Shown here one piece after another: positions 10,570-22,018 of a stretch of 64,000 nucleotides of DNA (position 1 is the first letter of the stretch; each line of letters opens with the position of its first letter). A model generated the notes under the pieces. That model worked only from the letters and a program-made list of their open reading frames with translations. It had not been told where the DNA came from and ran no database searches. Both the position numbers and the translations under genes were made by a program. Source of the DNA: Porphyra umbilicalis (taxonomy: Eukaryota > Rhodophyta > Bangiophyceae > Bangiales > Bangiaceae); NCBI GenBank assembly GCA_002049455.2, contig KV918915.1, forward strand, positions 1 to 64,000, read 5' to 3'.

Positions 10570-11520
10570 TCACAGAAGCAGTGCTGTCACCTTGTCAGCG
10601 ACGCGCTGGAACTGGCCCGCAATCTGGGCCATCGACAGCCTTTCAACGGCCGCCGCCATCAGCTGCATGGGCTTGTCCAAGTACCGGCCGTTGGAGTAGA
10701 CCAGGTCCCGTACGTGCTTTTTGAGATCTGCGAAGACTTCACTAGCCTCGTTATGTATCCCGGCGTTGTCGTAGAGCACCACGCAAGCGTCAGGCTGCAG
10801 CTCCCATGCCAGGCCCGGCACGTACTTGTTCATTCGCATGTACAGGCACTGGAGAAACAGCCGCCAGTCGTCCGCCGTCTTTGCAGTACCCAGGACAACC
10901 GTCTGCCACCAGACGACTCCCATGGTCATGGAGACGGCCATCATCGTGCTCGTCTTGGGCACCGTCCGCGGGTCGCGGTCCAGCAGCTCACATCGCTCCC
11001 CCTTCATCGTGCACCCGTACTTGCGGTACACGTCGACGCCGTCAGTGTGAGTCTCGTCGACACTGAAGAGACAGCGCAGAGGCACGGCATTCAACATGAC
11101 GGCAAACGCACGCTGATCGTGCTCAGAGCGCTCGACGAAGAGCCGCTCGACGCGCTGCCGCGTGTACCCCAAGTGGCGCATGTCCCGGTACACCGTGGAC
11201 GCGCTGACGCTCCGATGGTACACGTCCGGGTAGTGCGCGGCCAAGGTAACCAAGAGGTTGACGTGGTCGCGCAGGAGGGCGGCGGGTTCCTCTTCCACCA
11301 GGAGCTTGCCGGCGCGCAGCAGGTCAACGTTGCGCACCGCCGCGTCTGCGTGCTTGTTGTGCAAGTCGGGGCTCGCCCAGACGGAGCCAGTCGCCAGAAG
11401 CGCTCCCTTCCATCGTTAAATTGAGTGCGTCGAGAAGCCCACGAAGAGGGCGACATCATCGATCGCGTAGCCCTCGTCCAGGAGACCGAGCGCGTGCAGA
11501 CGTTGCTTCTTGGAGAACAT
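10570..11520 (-). pseudogene. T1: decayed IS630/Tc1-mariner-like DDE transposase
   Basis: An HTH-like N-terminus starts at ATG 11518-11520 (MFSKKQRLHALGLLDEG). One in-frame TAA (11416-11418) follows, then the frame stays open through a DDE catalytic domain to 10570. First Asp: LFSVDETHTDG. Second Asp: VVLYDNAGIH. Between them TSTMMAVS and LFLQCLY blocks match T2 (22019-23137). After the second Asp, about 24 residues present in T2 are missing, including the segment with the third acidic residue (PEFQPIE in T2), so catalysis should be lost. The open frame extends upstream to 11949, but that part is not protein-like. No terminal inverted repeats were found around it. It is convergent with gene A, as T2 is with gene B. 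Confidence 0.85.
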
Positions 11521-12263
11521 GCCAGACAACCAGCACACGTCGCACTCCTTCTCCCCGCAGAAGCCGTTCGCTGTAGCGGCACGGAAGAAAGCCCGCTCGT
11601 TGTTGTCTGCGTCCCTTGCGCCAGCAGACGTGAGGGTGAGCAGGGTGGTGCCCGACGAGGTTGCCGTGCAGTCCTTGGTGGCCACCAGGTGGCTCGTGGC
11701 GTCGTGTCGCTGCACCGCAAAGTAGTTGACGGGGCCGCCCGTGTCGTGCTCCTGGCTGCGGATGGGCGCCTGGGTGAAGTAAGGGATGCTGATGATGAAA
11801 GATGTGGCGGCCAAGACCTCGGACGTCCTGTGGCTCCACACCGGCAGGTGCGTTTTCAGCCTCCCGTTTCGCACTTCGCAGTCCTGATTTTGCAGTTTTC
11901 CTGTTCGCAAGGGTGGCCTCCCCGAGGGAGGTTCCTTGCGCATTGGCATGAAAAACAGCTATCAGACTGTCGCCGTTCCACGGACATTACTTCACGATCT
12001 GCGGTCGCCTGGGTCGCCATCGGCCGGGCATCGCCCTTGTCCAGCAACTGGGCGCCCTGAACGCCTTGCTGACATCAACAACAGAGCTTTTTGTACGTCA
12101 TCCGGCATCTCACGCCCCCCTTCAAGCTGTATGCACTGGTGGCGCAGCCCCGAGGGCGCTGGGTATGCGCAACGCCCGCCCGATGGCCTCCGTCTTTTCA
12201 AGAATGTTCCACCTTCATTGGACTGGTCCAAATCGGACACAGTCGCGCTGAAAACGAATAGGC
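11521..12263. other. 5' flank of T1, nothing else recognised
   Basis: No other gene or inverted repeat that I can support. Confidence 0.4.
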
Positions 12264-12392
12264 AGCGGAGTGCCTCCTCAGGGATGCCTCTGCGCTCTCA
12301 GATACACGACAAAGTGTGAATGCCATCTCAGGGATCCCCCTCAGGGATGCCGCTGCGCTCTCAGAGAAAAGACAAAGCGTGGATACGCTCTT
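12264..12392. repeat. Short imperfect tandem repeat
   Basis: Two units of about 60 bases share CAGGGATGCC(T/G)CTGCGCTCTCAGA and GACAAAG(T/C)GTG. No function apparent. Confidence 0.6.
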
Positions 12393-12678
12393 GACGCCAG
12401 AGAAGGACAAGTCGTCGAACCGCAGCGAGGCCGATTTGCTGGCACATTGTCACAAAAGCACTCAATTAAAAAGCATGGCCATTGCGATGCCGAATTCAGC
12501 TGACCCAACGACGTTCCCATCAACTGACGTTCACGAGAGCCGACGTCAGGCGAGGGCTGTAAGCACTCCATGTGCATTTTGCTGGCACGATCTCCCCTCT
12601 CCAGTGAAGAATCCGTGGTTGAGATGGAGATTCGCATTTTGGGCCACACGTTGGTCAATCAGAGGCATTCAGCAAGTC

Positions 12679-13713
12679 TCATGTCCTCGGCATCGTCGCG
12701 CCGTGGTCGACGACACCGCCGTCGTGGTCGGCGACACCGCCATCGTCGGCGCCACCGCCGTCGTCGTCGGCGACACCAGCGTCGTCGACGCCACCGCCGT
12801 CGTGGTGGGCGACACTGCCATCGTCGGCGCCACCGCCGTCGTGTTCGGCGACACCGGCATCGTCGGCGCCACCGCCGTCGTGGTCGGCGACACCGGCGTC
12901 ATCGGCGCCACCGACGTCGTGGTCGGCGACACCGGCGTCATCGGCGCCACCGCCGTCGTTGTCGGCGACACCGCCATCGTCGGCGCCACCGCCGTCGTCG
13001 TCGGCAACGCCGCCCTCGTCGGCGCCATCGCCTTCGTGGTCGGCGACACCGCCATCGTCGGCGCCACCGCCGTCGTGGTCGGCGACCCCAGCGTCGTCGG
13101 CGCCACCGCCGTCGTGGTGCGCGACACTGCCATTTTCGGCGCCACCGCCGTCGTGTTCGGCGACGCCGCCGTCGTCGGCGCCACCGCCGTCGTCGTCGGC
13201 GACACCAGCGTCGTCGGCGCCACCGCCGTCGTGGTCGGCGACACCAGCGTCGTTGGCGCCACCGCCGTCGTGGTCGGCGACATCGCCGTCGTCGGCGTCA
13301 CCGCCGTCGTGGTCGGCGACATCGCCGTCGTCGGCACCACCGTCGTGGTCGGCGCCACCATGGTCGTCGACAACGACGACGCGCACGGTTCGGTGCCGCA
13401 CCCGCTGCCTCTCTCCAAAGGCCGCGACATCAGTCGCCAAGGCCGTACTTTTCCGCTCGCTGTCCACTTTGATATCGGCGGCGCCGGCCGCAGTGTTTTT
13501 TTTGGGCGTGAGGTCGCGGCCGGCAGCGTTCAGGCGTGCTTCGATGCGCGTGTGGCGGACTTCTGGCCCATGCACCGTGGCGCCGCGAGCCGAGAACTTG
13601 GCCTCCTGAGCGTTGTACAAAGACAGTCCTCCCAAGTGCTGGTAGGGGCAGGGGTTGTGAGGCGCCGTCAGTGTGAAGGTGGGAGGGGGTTCGTCCAACC
13701 GACAACTACGCAA
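12679..13713 (-). CDS. Possible acidic-repeat protein (minus strand of the minisatellite)
   Basis: Of the frames through the minisatellite, this one alone is preceded by protein-like sequence (about 13,400-13,640: YNAQEAKFSARGATVHGPEV and a Lys/Glu/Asp/Arg-balanced stretch). A plausible splice acceptor (CCCCTACCAG) lies just upstream of it, near 13,637, so the real exon may begin there rather than at 13713. The product would be a mixed N-terminal segment plus an Asp/Gly/Ala-rich 13-residue repeat. No known domain. Confidence 0.35.
   Translation of the reverse strand: MRSCRLDEPPPTFTLTAPHNPCPYQHLGGLSLYNAQEAKFSARGATVHGPEVRHTRIEARLNAAGRDLTPKKNTAAGAADIKVDSERKSTALATDVAAFGERQRVRHRTVRVVVVDDHGGADHDGGADDGDVADHDGGDADDGDVADHDGGGANDAGVADHDGGGADDAGVADDDGGGADDGGVAEHDGGGAENGSVAHHDGGGADDAGVADHDGGGADDGGVADHEGDGADEGGVADDDGGGADDGGVADNDGGGADDAGVADHDVGGADDAGVADHDGGGADDAGVAEHDGGGADDGSVAHHDGGGVDDAGVADDDGGGADDGGVADHDGGVVDHGATMPRT
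12699..13375. repeat. 39-bp minisatellite, about 17 copies
   Basis: The unit is 39 bases, recognisable as GTCGGCGACACCG followed by GTCGGCGCCACCGCCGTCGT. The period is exactly 13 codons, and the units vary by substitution. Because the unit lacks stops, several frames stay open: one plus frame gives GDTAIVGATAVVV repeats, another SATPPSSAPPPSW, and the minus frame an Asp/Gly/Ala-rich DGGGADDAGVADH repeat. Confidence 0.9.
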
Positions 13714-14003
13714 AGAATATTGGGTCGTGGCGTGAACAAAGAAGCAAAAGCAACCTGGCGTACGGAGACAGGCCGACCCGCTACATCCCCCCCCCCTCCG
13801 AGTTCAATGTACTCGGTGGTGAACTCTTCACCAGGACCCAACTCCCTCAGCCTGTTCATCAACGCCAGGAGGTTGCCTGTCATCACGCACGGTCTTGTCG
13901 CACAGCAGCACCTTCGTGTCGCAAACACCGCGGCCGGGGGTGTCGAAGGAACGGCCGACGCCCTCTTTCCACTTGAGGGTGTTGGAAACTGGCACAAGAC
14001 CAC
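13668..14003 (-). pseudogene. Coding-like fragments, possibly one decayed gene
   Basis: Two adjacent minus-strand stretches look like real protein but lie in different frames: one containing GVGRSFDTPGRGVCDTKVLL and one reading MTGNLLALMNRLRELGPGEE. They are followed by a run of nine C/G. A pyrimidine-rich acceptor ending TGTGCCAG precedes the first. I cannot assign a family; an intron, a frameshift or a sequencing error at the homopolymer are all possible. Confidence 0.3.
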
Positions 14004-14700
14004 CGGGGGGGGGCGTGGGAATCAAGCGGGCGGGCCCTCCACGGCGTCCACAGCGGAGCGTCCAAAAAATAAGGACGCACGGAGCATTACGAAGGGTGCG
14101 ACGACGGCCGACATGGCGACCGCCATCGGCACACGACGAGTCGGTGCTTTCGATCGTTTCGGCGTGGTTCGACGGCGAGCAGGCAGGTGACAGAGATAAC
14201 ACGTTCCGTGAAAGCGAGCGTGGAGCGCACCACACACAAACATTCAGATGGCTGATGGACAAGGGCATTCTGTTTCGTGTCGACGAGAGGTACACTTCTT
14301 TTCCGACGTTCTCCGTATGACACGACTCGCCACAAGTCCTACTCGCTCTCCGGCTCGCCCGCCGAATGAGCAAATGCAGCACGGTGCGACATGGAACCAT
14401 TGTCGTTGACGGCGGTGATCGAGGCGCGACCAGCGGAGACTAAGGCGGAGATTGCGGACATCGTCGTGGTTTATTGCTCCGGACCCGTTGCGGTTTTGTG
14501 GTAGGCAGGCACGCGCAGCGGCATGGAGCTGCAGCCTATTCAAGCGCCGGGTGGAGCACAATGGCATGAAGGACCACTGGAAAGTGTCGAGACAAAAAGA
14601 GCCGAAAGCGAAACAGGATCAGCACTATCACAATGCGAAGAAGGAACTTGTCAGAGAGCGATGGACCGACCGCAACCGGCAAAGAACGTCGAGCTGGTCG
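14004..14700. other. Flank of the insertion site
   Basis: No recognised gene. A minus frame (14536-14721) encodes a hydrophobic stretch and would join in frame with the minus frame right of 27,608 if the 14709-27600 insertion were absent. Confidence 0.35.
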
Positions 14701-14708
14701 CACGCCAG
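14701..14708. repeat. 8-bp target site duplication, left copy
   Basis: CACGCCAG immediately before the MITE end. The identical octamer follows the other end at 27601-27608. Confidence 0.93.
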
Positions 14709-15255
14709 CAGGGGTTGTCATGGATGTATCCCCGAGGATTGTATCCGTGCTTTATATCCGTATCCACTTCGGATAAGCGCCGAGGACGCATATCCAAAAC
14801 GCATTATGAGGAAAGGAGGACAGGATATATCTATCCTGTCCGACAAAAAATTCGAGATTATATCGGATCCGTATCCCAGATATGAGAGTCAGGATACAGG
14901 AATATACATAGTTATGAGACGTCCCGCACCTGGAGAATTCTGGTTAAACGAAGTCGACCTCTTTTCTCGCGTGCCGACAATTGGGGGATTAATGTCCCAA
15001 CAGTTGGCAGGGACAAGCGGCGATCCAGCCCGACCCGGGTGGAACCGTTCAATCACGCGACTCGACCCGATTGCGTTGTTGTCAGAGTGTAACACGAGAT
15101 TCAGAACCGTCATTCTGACGTCCGTTTTCACAAACGGCGGCGAACCGCCTCGACGGCGCCCGTTGGGGAGCTGAAATCAAGTGTGGATTTCAATTCGTAC
15201 TTGACGTTTATTTAGGACTCGAATAACGGCTGGATGGTGTTCTTCTTGGGCTCTA

Positions 15256-15290
15256 CAGTCGTTCTCCAAAACTTCCCTCAGTCTCACATG
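15256..15290 (+). repeat. Left terminal inverted repeat of the 12-kb element
   Basis: Starts CAGTCGTTCTCCAAAACTTC, preceded by TA. It matches the right end in inverse orientation with several mismatches after base 17. Confidence 0.85.
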
Positions 15291-16260
15291 TTAACATGTC
15301 CTTCAACAGTTACACTTCGACCAAAGTCGACGGTTTTCAAGTTGGTTTCAGTGCGAGGCAGCTCATTTTCATGATCTGGTTAATGTTGGCTGTGGACCAC
15401 CACGCTGCATGAGCAGTGAGAGGCTGTCTTGCGACGCCCTCACGAGACACACGGTCCTTTTCTCTGCCTCACTGCAGGTGTTTTGGCCCATTCAGACCCT
15501 GAATTCTGACGTGGCCCCTGCAGCCGCTGTCAGGATCAGCTTGAGTGCGTCTGGGGCAACAGGACACAGGACTGTTGCAGTGGGTCAGAAACTCTGCAGC
15601 ACATGTGCCAAGGTCAGTCAGTGTTCATTGGCCGCCTGGCTACGGCGCCCATGCTAGAATACTTCTGACCAATGAGCGCCCAGAAACGAGTATCTTCGGC
15701 AAGAGATGCCATCAACAGTTCTCCACAAGTTATCTTCCCAGACGCGTCTGTGAGACGGGCTGAGTGCTCTTATGAAAGGATGGACCACGGCAGCACTTTT
15801 GTTGGCCCAGTGAGGCGCGCCTGTCCCACTTTGTACGAATGGCCTCAGGGAGCCGCGGTGCGCGCTCACGCCTGAGGAACCGCTTTGCGTGATCGTCCGG
15901 GATGCGGCGGATTTTTCCTGTGGCCACTTCGATATGCCCTTGCAGTGAGGATGGGCTGCGTCGTGCGCGACGTCCTCAGAAGCACTGCTCTCATTCCCAG
16001 TATGCAGAGTATCTAACGTGGTCACTGCTACTAGTTAGAATGGAATAAGAGGCGAAAGCGATGAAGCACTGAGAAGTCCGGTGTGATCGACGGTCTAATT
16101 TCGTTTCGCAACGCAGCGATCAAAAGACCTGTCGATGCCTCATAATTGTGACAGATTGGTTCCAAACCTTCCTTTTCCGATATCGAATTCTAATTATGTG
16201 TTGCGCTGCTGCAAACTTGTGTGGCCCGCTTTGATTCATAGAAAAGCAGATCAGTCAACG
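15291..16260. other. Non-coding left arm of the 12-kb element
   Basis: No domain or RNA gene recognised. Confidence 0.45.
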
Positions 16261-16380
16261 GTGCCGTGTGTCCGATCGGAACGCCGCCACCCTGCTGGGG
16301 ACGGTGAAGCCATCGACGATCTCCTTCCTCCCGACGGCTGTCCCCGTCGTGGACGTCGTTGTCGCGTCTTCCTCGCCTCG

Positions 16381-17830
16381 TCCCGCATTGCCCCTGATGA
16401 ACGCAATGGTGTCCCACGGCACGCCACCCGCGCTCTTGGTATGTGCTTCCGATCTATTGCTCCAATTGCACAGTTGCATGAGGGATGTCGGCGGGCACTG
16501 GGACCATCGGCATGATGAGCATCTGTCGTTGTGTATCTTTTTTAATTACGAGATGCATGAGTACGGTTTTGTACGTAAATAATCTGAGGCTTTGTCCCCC
16601 CCCTGCTGTCGAGCATGGCTCGTTGAAGACTGCATCACCCGACCTTTCCTTGATCTCTGAAATTGCCGCGTCCCGCATTGCCCCTCATGCACGCAATGGT
16701 GACCCACGGCACGCCACCCGCGCTCTTGGTATGTGCTTCCGATCTATTGCTCCAATTGCACAGTTGCATGAGGGATGTCGGCGGGCACTGGGACCATCGG
16801 CATGATGAGCATCTGTCGTTGTGTATCTTTTTTAATTACGAGATGCATGAGTACGGTTTTGTACGTAAATAATCTGAGGCTTTGTCCCCCCCCTGCTGTC
16901 GAGCATGGCTCGTTGAAGACTGCATCACCCGACCTTTCCTTGATCTCTGAAATTGCCGCGTCCCGCATTGCCCCTCATGCACGCAATGGTGACCCACGGC
17001 ACGCCACCCGCGCTCTTGGTATGTGCTTCCGATCTATTGCTCCAATTGCACAGTTGCATGAGGGATGTCGGCGGGCACTGGGACCATCGGCATGATGAGC
17101 ATCTGTCGTTGTGTATCTTTTTTAATTACGAGATGCATGAGTACGGTTTTGTACGTAAATAATCTGAGGCTTTGTCCCCCCCCTGCTGTCGAGCATGGCT
17201 CGTTGAAGACTGCATCACCCGACCTTTCCTTGATCTCTGAAATTGCCGCGTCCCGCATTGCCCCTCATGCACGCAATGGTGACCCACGGCACGCCACCCG
17301 CGCTCTTGGTATGTGCTTCCGATCTATTGCTCCAATTGCACAGTTGCATGAGGGATGTCGGCGGGCACTGGGACCATCGGCATGATGAGCACCTGTCGTT
17401 GTGTATCTTTTTTAATTACGAGATGCATGAGTACGGTTTTGTACGTAAATAATCTGAGGCTTTGTCCCCCCCCTGCTGTCGAGCATGGCTCGTTGAAGAC
17501 TGCATCACCCGACCTTTCCTTGATCTCTGAAATTGCCGCGTCCCGCATTGCCCCTCATGCACGCAATGGTGACCCACGGCACGCCACCCGCGCTCTTGGT
17601 ATGTGCTTCCGATCTATTGCTCCAATTGCACAGTTGCATGAGGGATGTCGGCGGGCACTGGGACCATCGGCATGATGAGCACCTGTCGTTGTGTATCTTT
17701 TTTTAATTACGAGATGCATGAGTACGGTTTTGTACGTAAATAATCTGAGGCTTTGTCCCCCCCCTGCTGTCGAGCATGGCTCGTTGAAGACTGCATCACC
17801 CGACCTTTCCTCGCTCTCTTTAATTGCCGC
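16381..17830. repeat. 290-bp tandem array, five copies
   Basis: Units begin TCCCGCATTGCCCC at 16381, 16671, 16961, 17251 and 17541. The middle units are almost identical, the first differs in its opening bases, and the last diverges at its 3' end. Each unit contains TCTTTTTTAATTACGAG, a GTATGTGC donor-like site and a C-run. The same short frames recur in every unit (about 69 codons plus, 74 minus). A protein-like stretch (16268-16380) leads into the first copy, so the unit might derive from a duplicated exon, but I see no gene model that uses all copies. Confidence 0.92.
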
Positions 17831-19599
17831 ACCTCTGCTGCCACCCCCCACGCCCTCGCCATGTTCGTCCGAATGCGACGTGTACCTGCACGGTCCCGCT
17901 GTGAGGTGTTCTCTGATATTGACACTGACATTGTGGGCGTGACTATGTGATCTGGGACATTGTCTCTTGCTTTCGTGCTCTGTGATATGATTTTCGGAAC
18001 AGGTCGGGGACGTTTGCTCTGTGGTTGGGCTTTTGTTCAGCCCATTCAAGTGCCTCATTCGGAGGAGTCCACGATGCGCTGGACGGTGGACGTGCTGATC
18101 GTCTAGATTTGCAGATTGACGCTTCTCAAGGTCCCTGCTGTTGATGCTCCGTTCGAGAGGATCGCAAAAGAGGGGGGCGCCATTATGTCGTGTCTTTCGT
18201 TTTGTTTTTCTCATTGCTCCTCTTCCCGTTTGCGACACGAATAGCTATGTCTATTAAACACGCTCTTTTTCACACCTCGAGTCATGATGGCAGGGCACAC
18301 GCAAAGGCCAATTCCGGGCTGGCATCTTGAGTGCGTGAGTCATACATGCGCTTCTTCAAGAAACGTAGTGCCCGCGATGTATCGACTTGGCCGCTGGTGC
18401 CTGTCCCCAACGACTCAACGGCTCCTAATAGCGCGGCACTAAGTTAACGACCGGCTTAGTCAACGTTTTGGTCCAGAAAGCAAAAGAACGACAACGGGGG
18501 TCACTTTCAGAGTGATTTGTCAAGTAAATGTCAACAACTCCGGTGCTGTGTAGATAAGTCCTGGCTTGTGTGTTTTCACATTTAGCATGAATATGACTTC
18601 TCAATTGAAATTATGGCAGGTTTTTTGCTGCCAGTTGCTTCCGCCCACTTGCGATCACCTCACGGGCCACAATCCGTGCCGGAGCCTCCTTTCTGCGCCC
18701 ACATCACAGCTGCATACATGGCATTGTCCGGCACGTGCGTGTGCTCGTGAAGTACACACCCTCGCCTGAGTAGTAGCGACAGCGCAGCGTCTGTCACTGC
18801 AATGGTCCTGCTCTGTGGCGTGTTCTGCCGACCGAGACCCCATGCACCGACACTGCCGTCGCCTTTCTTACCCCCACCCGCACTATTCGTCTTGCGCACG
18901 CGCCGAACTCATTCCACCCCGCACCGTGGCGGCAACTGCTCATGGGTCCGCGGTTTGAGCGATGGGGCTCGTCGCTCGCGTCGCCAGCGACTACATGTGG
19001 TGCCGCCCCCAGTCGGCTGTCACGGGGATCGGGCGGGGCAAGGGCTCCAAAAGAGAACGCCTGCGGTGTGCGCACCATCCGTCCAACAGCCGTGAAGGGG
19101 TGATGGCGGCGACCCCAACCAGACCCTAAGATTCTCGGCTCCGCCGTGATGGACCATCGGTAATCTTATGATGACGACTCCAAGACCGTAGGCCGCCCAA
19201 GAAATCCCGCGACAGACAAAGACGAGGAGCAAAGCCCACTCGTTGGTGATTTCAATGCCTGCACCAGAGGTTCAGTGTTCGGGAGCACTGAAGACCCGTT
19301 TTCCTCACACGCCAACTGCAGGAATCGCACGTCTCGCAGACGCACCGGCCCGAGCTTTTAACCCAAGGCGACGCAGATTTCCACCATGGACGATAATGTG
19401 TAACATACGACATTAAAACAACGTGGACGTGAAATGAAGCCCGTGCATGGAAGCTCACTGTGTGTGGGTGCATGAGATTCGTATACTTTCGAGACTATAT
19501 ATCAACAAAGACACTAAGCGGTGAGCGTCAGTGGTGGCACGGGCGGCGGTAGCAACGCAGGAAGGGTCGGAGGCGGCGGTCGCTAGACCAGGGAGCGCC
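17831..19599. other. Non-coding stretch inside the 12-kb element
   Basis: Short open frames on both strands at 17,850-19,230 have no motif or compositional support. Nothing recognised. Confidence 0.45.
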
Positions 19600-19871
19600 T
19601 CACACAGGAAGGCTCGGTGAGCGGGGTCGAGGCCGAGCACCGCCGCCTACGGAAGGGAAAGGAAGCCCGGCACGTGCGGCTGCGAGGAGAGTGGAATGGG
19701 AAGGGGGGGGGGGCACAGCGGTGGCGGTGGCGGCTGCGGTGCCCGCCGCCGCCGGCCCACGCTCTCCGCCGGTTGAACTCCACGCCATTCCGGCTGCGGA
19801 GGACCTGGGAAAGTCGATCCCCCTACCCTCTTTGGCGGGCAGAGCAAACGACCAAACCGTGACCGACCCCC

Positions 19872-20605
19872 TCAACAACTCCCCCTGATCGCCGTCCGCA
19901 AGCTGTCCTCGACCCTCTTCGAGGTCCCGGTGGCGAGCCGACCACGCTGCCCGGTCCGCGAGCCGCCTGGCTGACGCCCGAAATGTGGCCCTCGGCGACG
20001 AGCTTCCCTCCGTTGCGGCGTCGGCGACGGCCGCGATGCCCGATGCGCAGCGGCCGGCTCCCCCCTGATACCGCCGCCCTGGGGGGGGAGAGACCGGCGG
20101 CCGCCGCCGGTCAAGCCGTGGCGGCTGCTCCGACGTCTCCTTTGACGCGGGGCGGTCGGGCGGCTAGCCAGCGGCCGTGACGTCGGCGTCTCCCCCCACA
20201 GCCCGCTATCCGAGGACTGACGCGACATCATCGACGATTGGCTCGGAAACAGCGTCCTTGACGCCTCCGCCACGGACCAGTCTGTGGCGGGGGGGGCGAC
20301 AGCCGCGGGGGGCGATGCGGCGGCGGCCGCCGCCGCCGCCGCCGCTCGCCGGCGGGCGGCAGTGACGGCGGGGGGGGTCCCTGCTGCTACCGCGGCAGCG
20401 TCGGTGGAGGCGTTCCGAAGATCGCGGGCGGCGGGCGTCGTGACCGGCACCGAACGCGCGTCGTCGGGGCACGCGGTGCCGCCCGGCTTCACCGCGCCGA
20501 GTGTGGCGGCTGTCATCCGCGCTGTGGCTAGCTCGGCGGTCGTGAGGACATGGTCGATGGCAGCCGCCAGGTCGTCATAGTCCTTTTCGTTGTCGTCCCC
20601 CCCAC
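19872..20605 (-). CDS. Possible Ala/Arg-rich cargo protein (minus)
   Basis: The frame reads DYDDLAAAIDHVLTTAELAT and continues for over 200 codons into Ala-, Arg- and Ser-rich sequence. It seems to begin just after an AG (GGGATAG at about 20,606-20,612), so an upstream exon is likely. No family recognised; the low-complexity second half may be non-coding. Confidence 0.3.
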
Positions 20606-20973
20606 CTATCCCTCATGTGGTGCCGCCTAGAGTTGCGTCCACTGCGTCGGCCGCAGCCCCTTCCCACGGCCACAACAGCTTCGCCGCGCGGTCGACGTCA
20701 GTACACGTCCACGTGGGGCCCCCCGCCAACCCCCTGCTCGCAAACAATGACGCCGTGCCAATCGCCGCCGCCCTCCGCACGGACGTCCGCACACTCGCGT
20801 CGACTCTTGGCTTCAGGGCAATGCCGAGAGCCCAAGCCGACGCCGCGCGCCAGTACGCCGCCGCAGCGGCCGCCGCGTCGCCTGGCCAGCACCCTACAGC
20901 CCAGCCGCTTCCGCGGCGGCGGCAAGGGTGGTGGCAGCCCCGGTCGGCGGGGTTTCTACCCCGCCGCCGATGA
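20590..20973 (+). CDS. Possible short cargo protein (plus)
   Basis: The frame contains a protein-like segment (NPLLANNDAVPIAAALRTDV) followed by Ala and Pro/Arg-rich sequence. It lies head to head with the minus frame ending near 20,605. No family, no splice model, and both strands are stop-poor here. Confidence 0.25.
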   Translation: MSSPPPIPHVVPPRVASTASAAAPSHGHNSFAARSTSVHVHVGPPANPLLANNDAVPIAAALRTDVRTLASTLGFRAMPRAQADAARQYAAAAAAASPGQHPTAQPLPRRRQGWWQPRSAGFLPRRR

Positions 20974-22018
20974 CAGGCACCGACGGCGGGAGATTGGGAG
21001 GCGCCATGACGTCCGCTTCCCCAACGCGGCGGTTAGACCCCATCCGCACAGCGACGGCCTCCGTGGCCACGCCGAGCAGCGTCCGCGCGGCGAGCCAACC
21101 CCCTCACGCCAGGGGCCGCATGCCCCTGCCCCTCGCAACCGCCCATCTTGCATCGCCCGCACCTGCCTCCGTTGACCCTGCGGGCGCCAACGAGACGACT
21201 AGAGCCCGCACGGTGGCGCCCCCCCCCACCGTGTGTGGCCACGCGTTTCCCGCAAAAGAGCCGCAGCGTTTTTCGTGTTTCTATGCTTTTCTTTTCTGCT
21301 CGAAGACGAAGCACCAGCCCGTACTGTGCGGCGTAGCTCTGACCGAACCTCGGCATGGAGCGTTCTGCGCCCAGTTTGAGGAAGCGCCTCTATGTCCGGT
21401 GGTTGATGACAGCCGGAGCTCGTAGGGTGTGACGGCGAATGGTCGAGGTGGTTGAGCACCCTCTCGTCTTGTGTGTTCACTTCTTCATTCTCGGTACCCA
21501 TTATTTCAACTGCTTGTATGTATCTCTCAGTCCGAATCAAGACCGTCACTTTAGTCGGCCAAGTGCTTACTGTCCTTCCTTTACTGTTCTGTCGACTTCA
21601 CCATTTGTTCCTTGGCAGTTCATCGCGCTCAGATCACATTGCCCTCTTTGCAGAGCAAGGGTTGAAAACCGCATGAGTCAGAGCAGCGGACTGCATGGCT
21701 GGTTCTCTCGACCATGACCGACGTACAGGGCTTCGGAGGCGATGAGGGCGATCATTTATGCCATGCGAACTCCATCGAACTGGTTTCGTGGCAGTACATG
21801 ATCGCTCAGAAACTCCGGTCTGAATGGTCGAGGAGTACAAGCCAGTCCACTGCTTCTGCGTCATCTAACGCCAAAAGAGTCCAGAGAAATATAGCCATAA
21901 AAAGATGTCATCTTGTTCTCCCATAAAACAAGAGGGGCTACTCTAGACGTAGGTCCCTAATTAGCAGGCACTCTGGTCCAGTGAAGAACCTCTGACGACG
22001 CCCTGTGTCCCGCATTGG
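20974..22018. other. Upstream flank of transposase T2
   Basis: GC-rich to about 21,250, then AT-richer. A plus frame at 20928-21425 is open but unsupported. Confidence 0.4.

Noticed and set aside
12316-14190. 624-codon plus-strand gene over the minisatellite
   Set aside because: The frame is open only because the 39-bp unit lacks stops. The sequence before and after it is not protein-like, and the minus register has the better flank.
16381-17830. CRISPR-like array
   Set aside because: The whole 290-bp unit is repeated with no variable spacers, and the context is eukaryotic. It is an ordinary tandem repeat.
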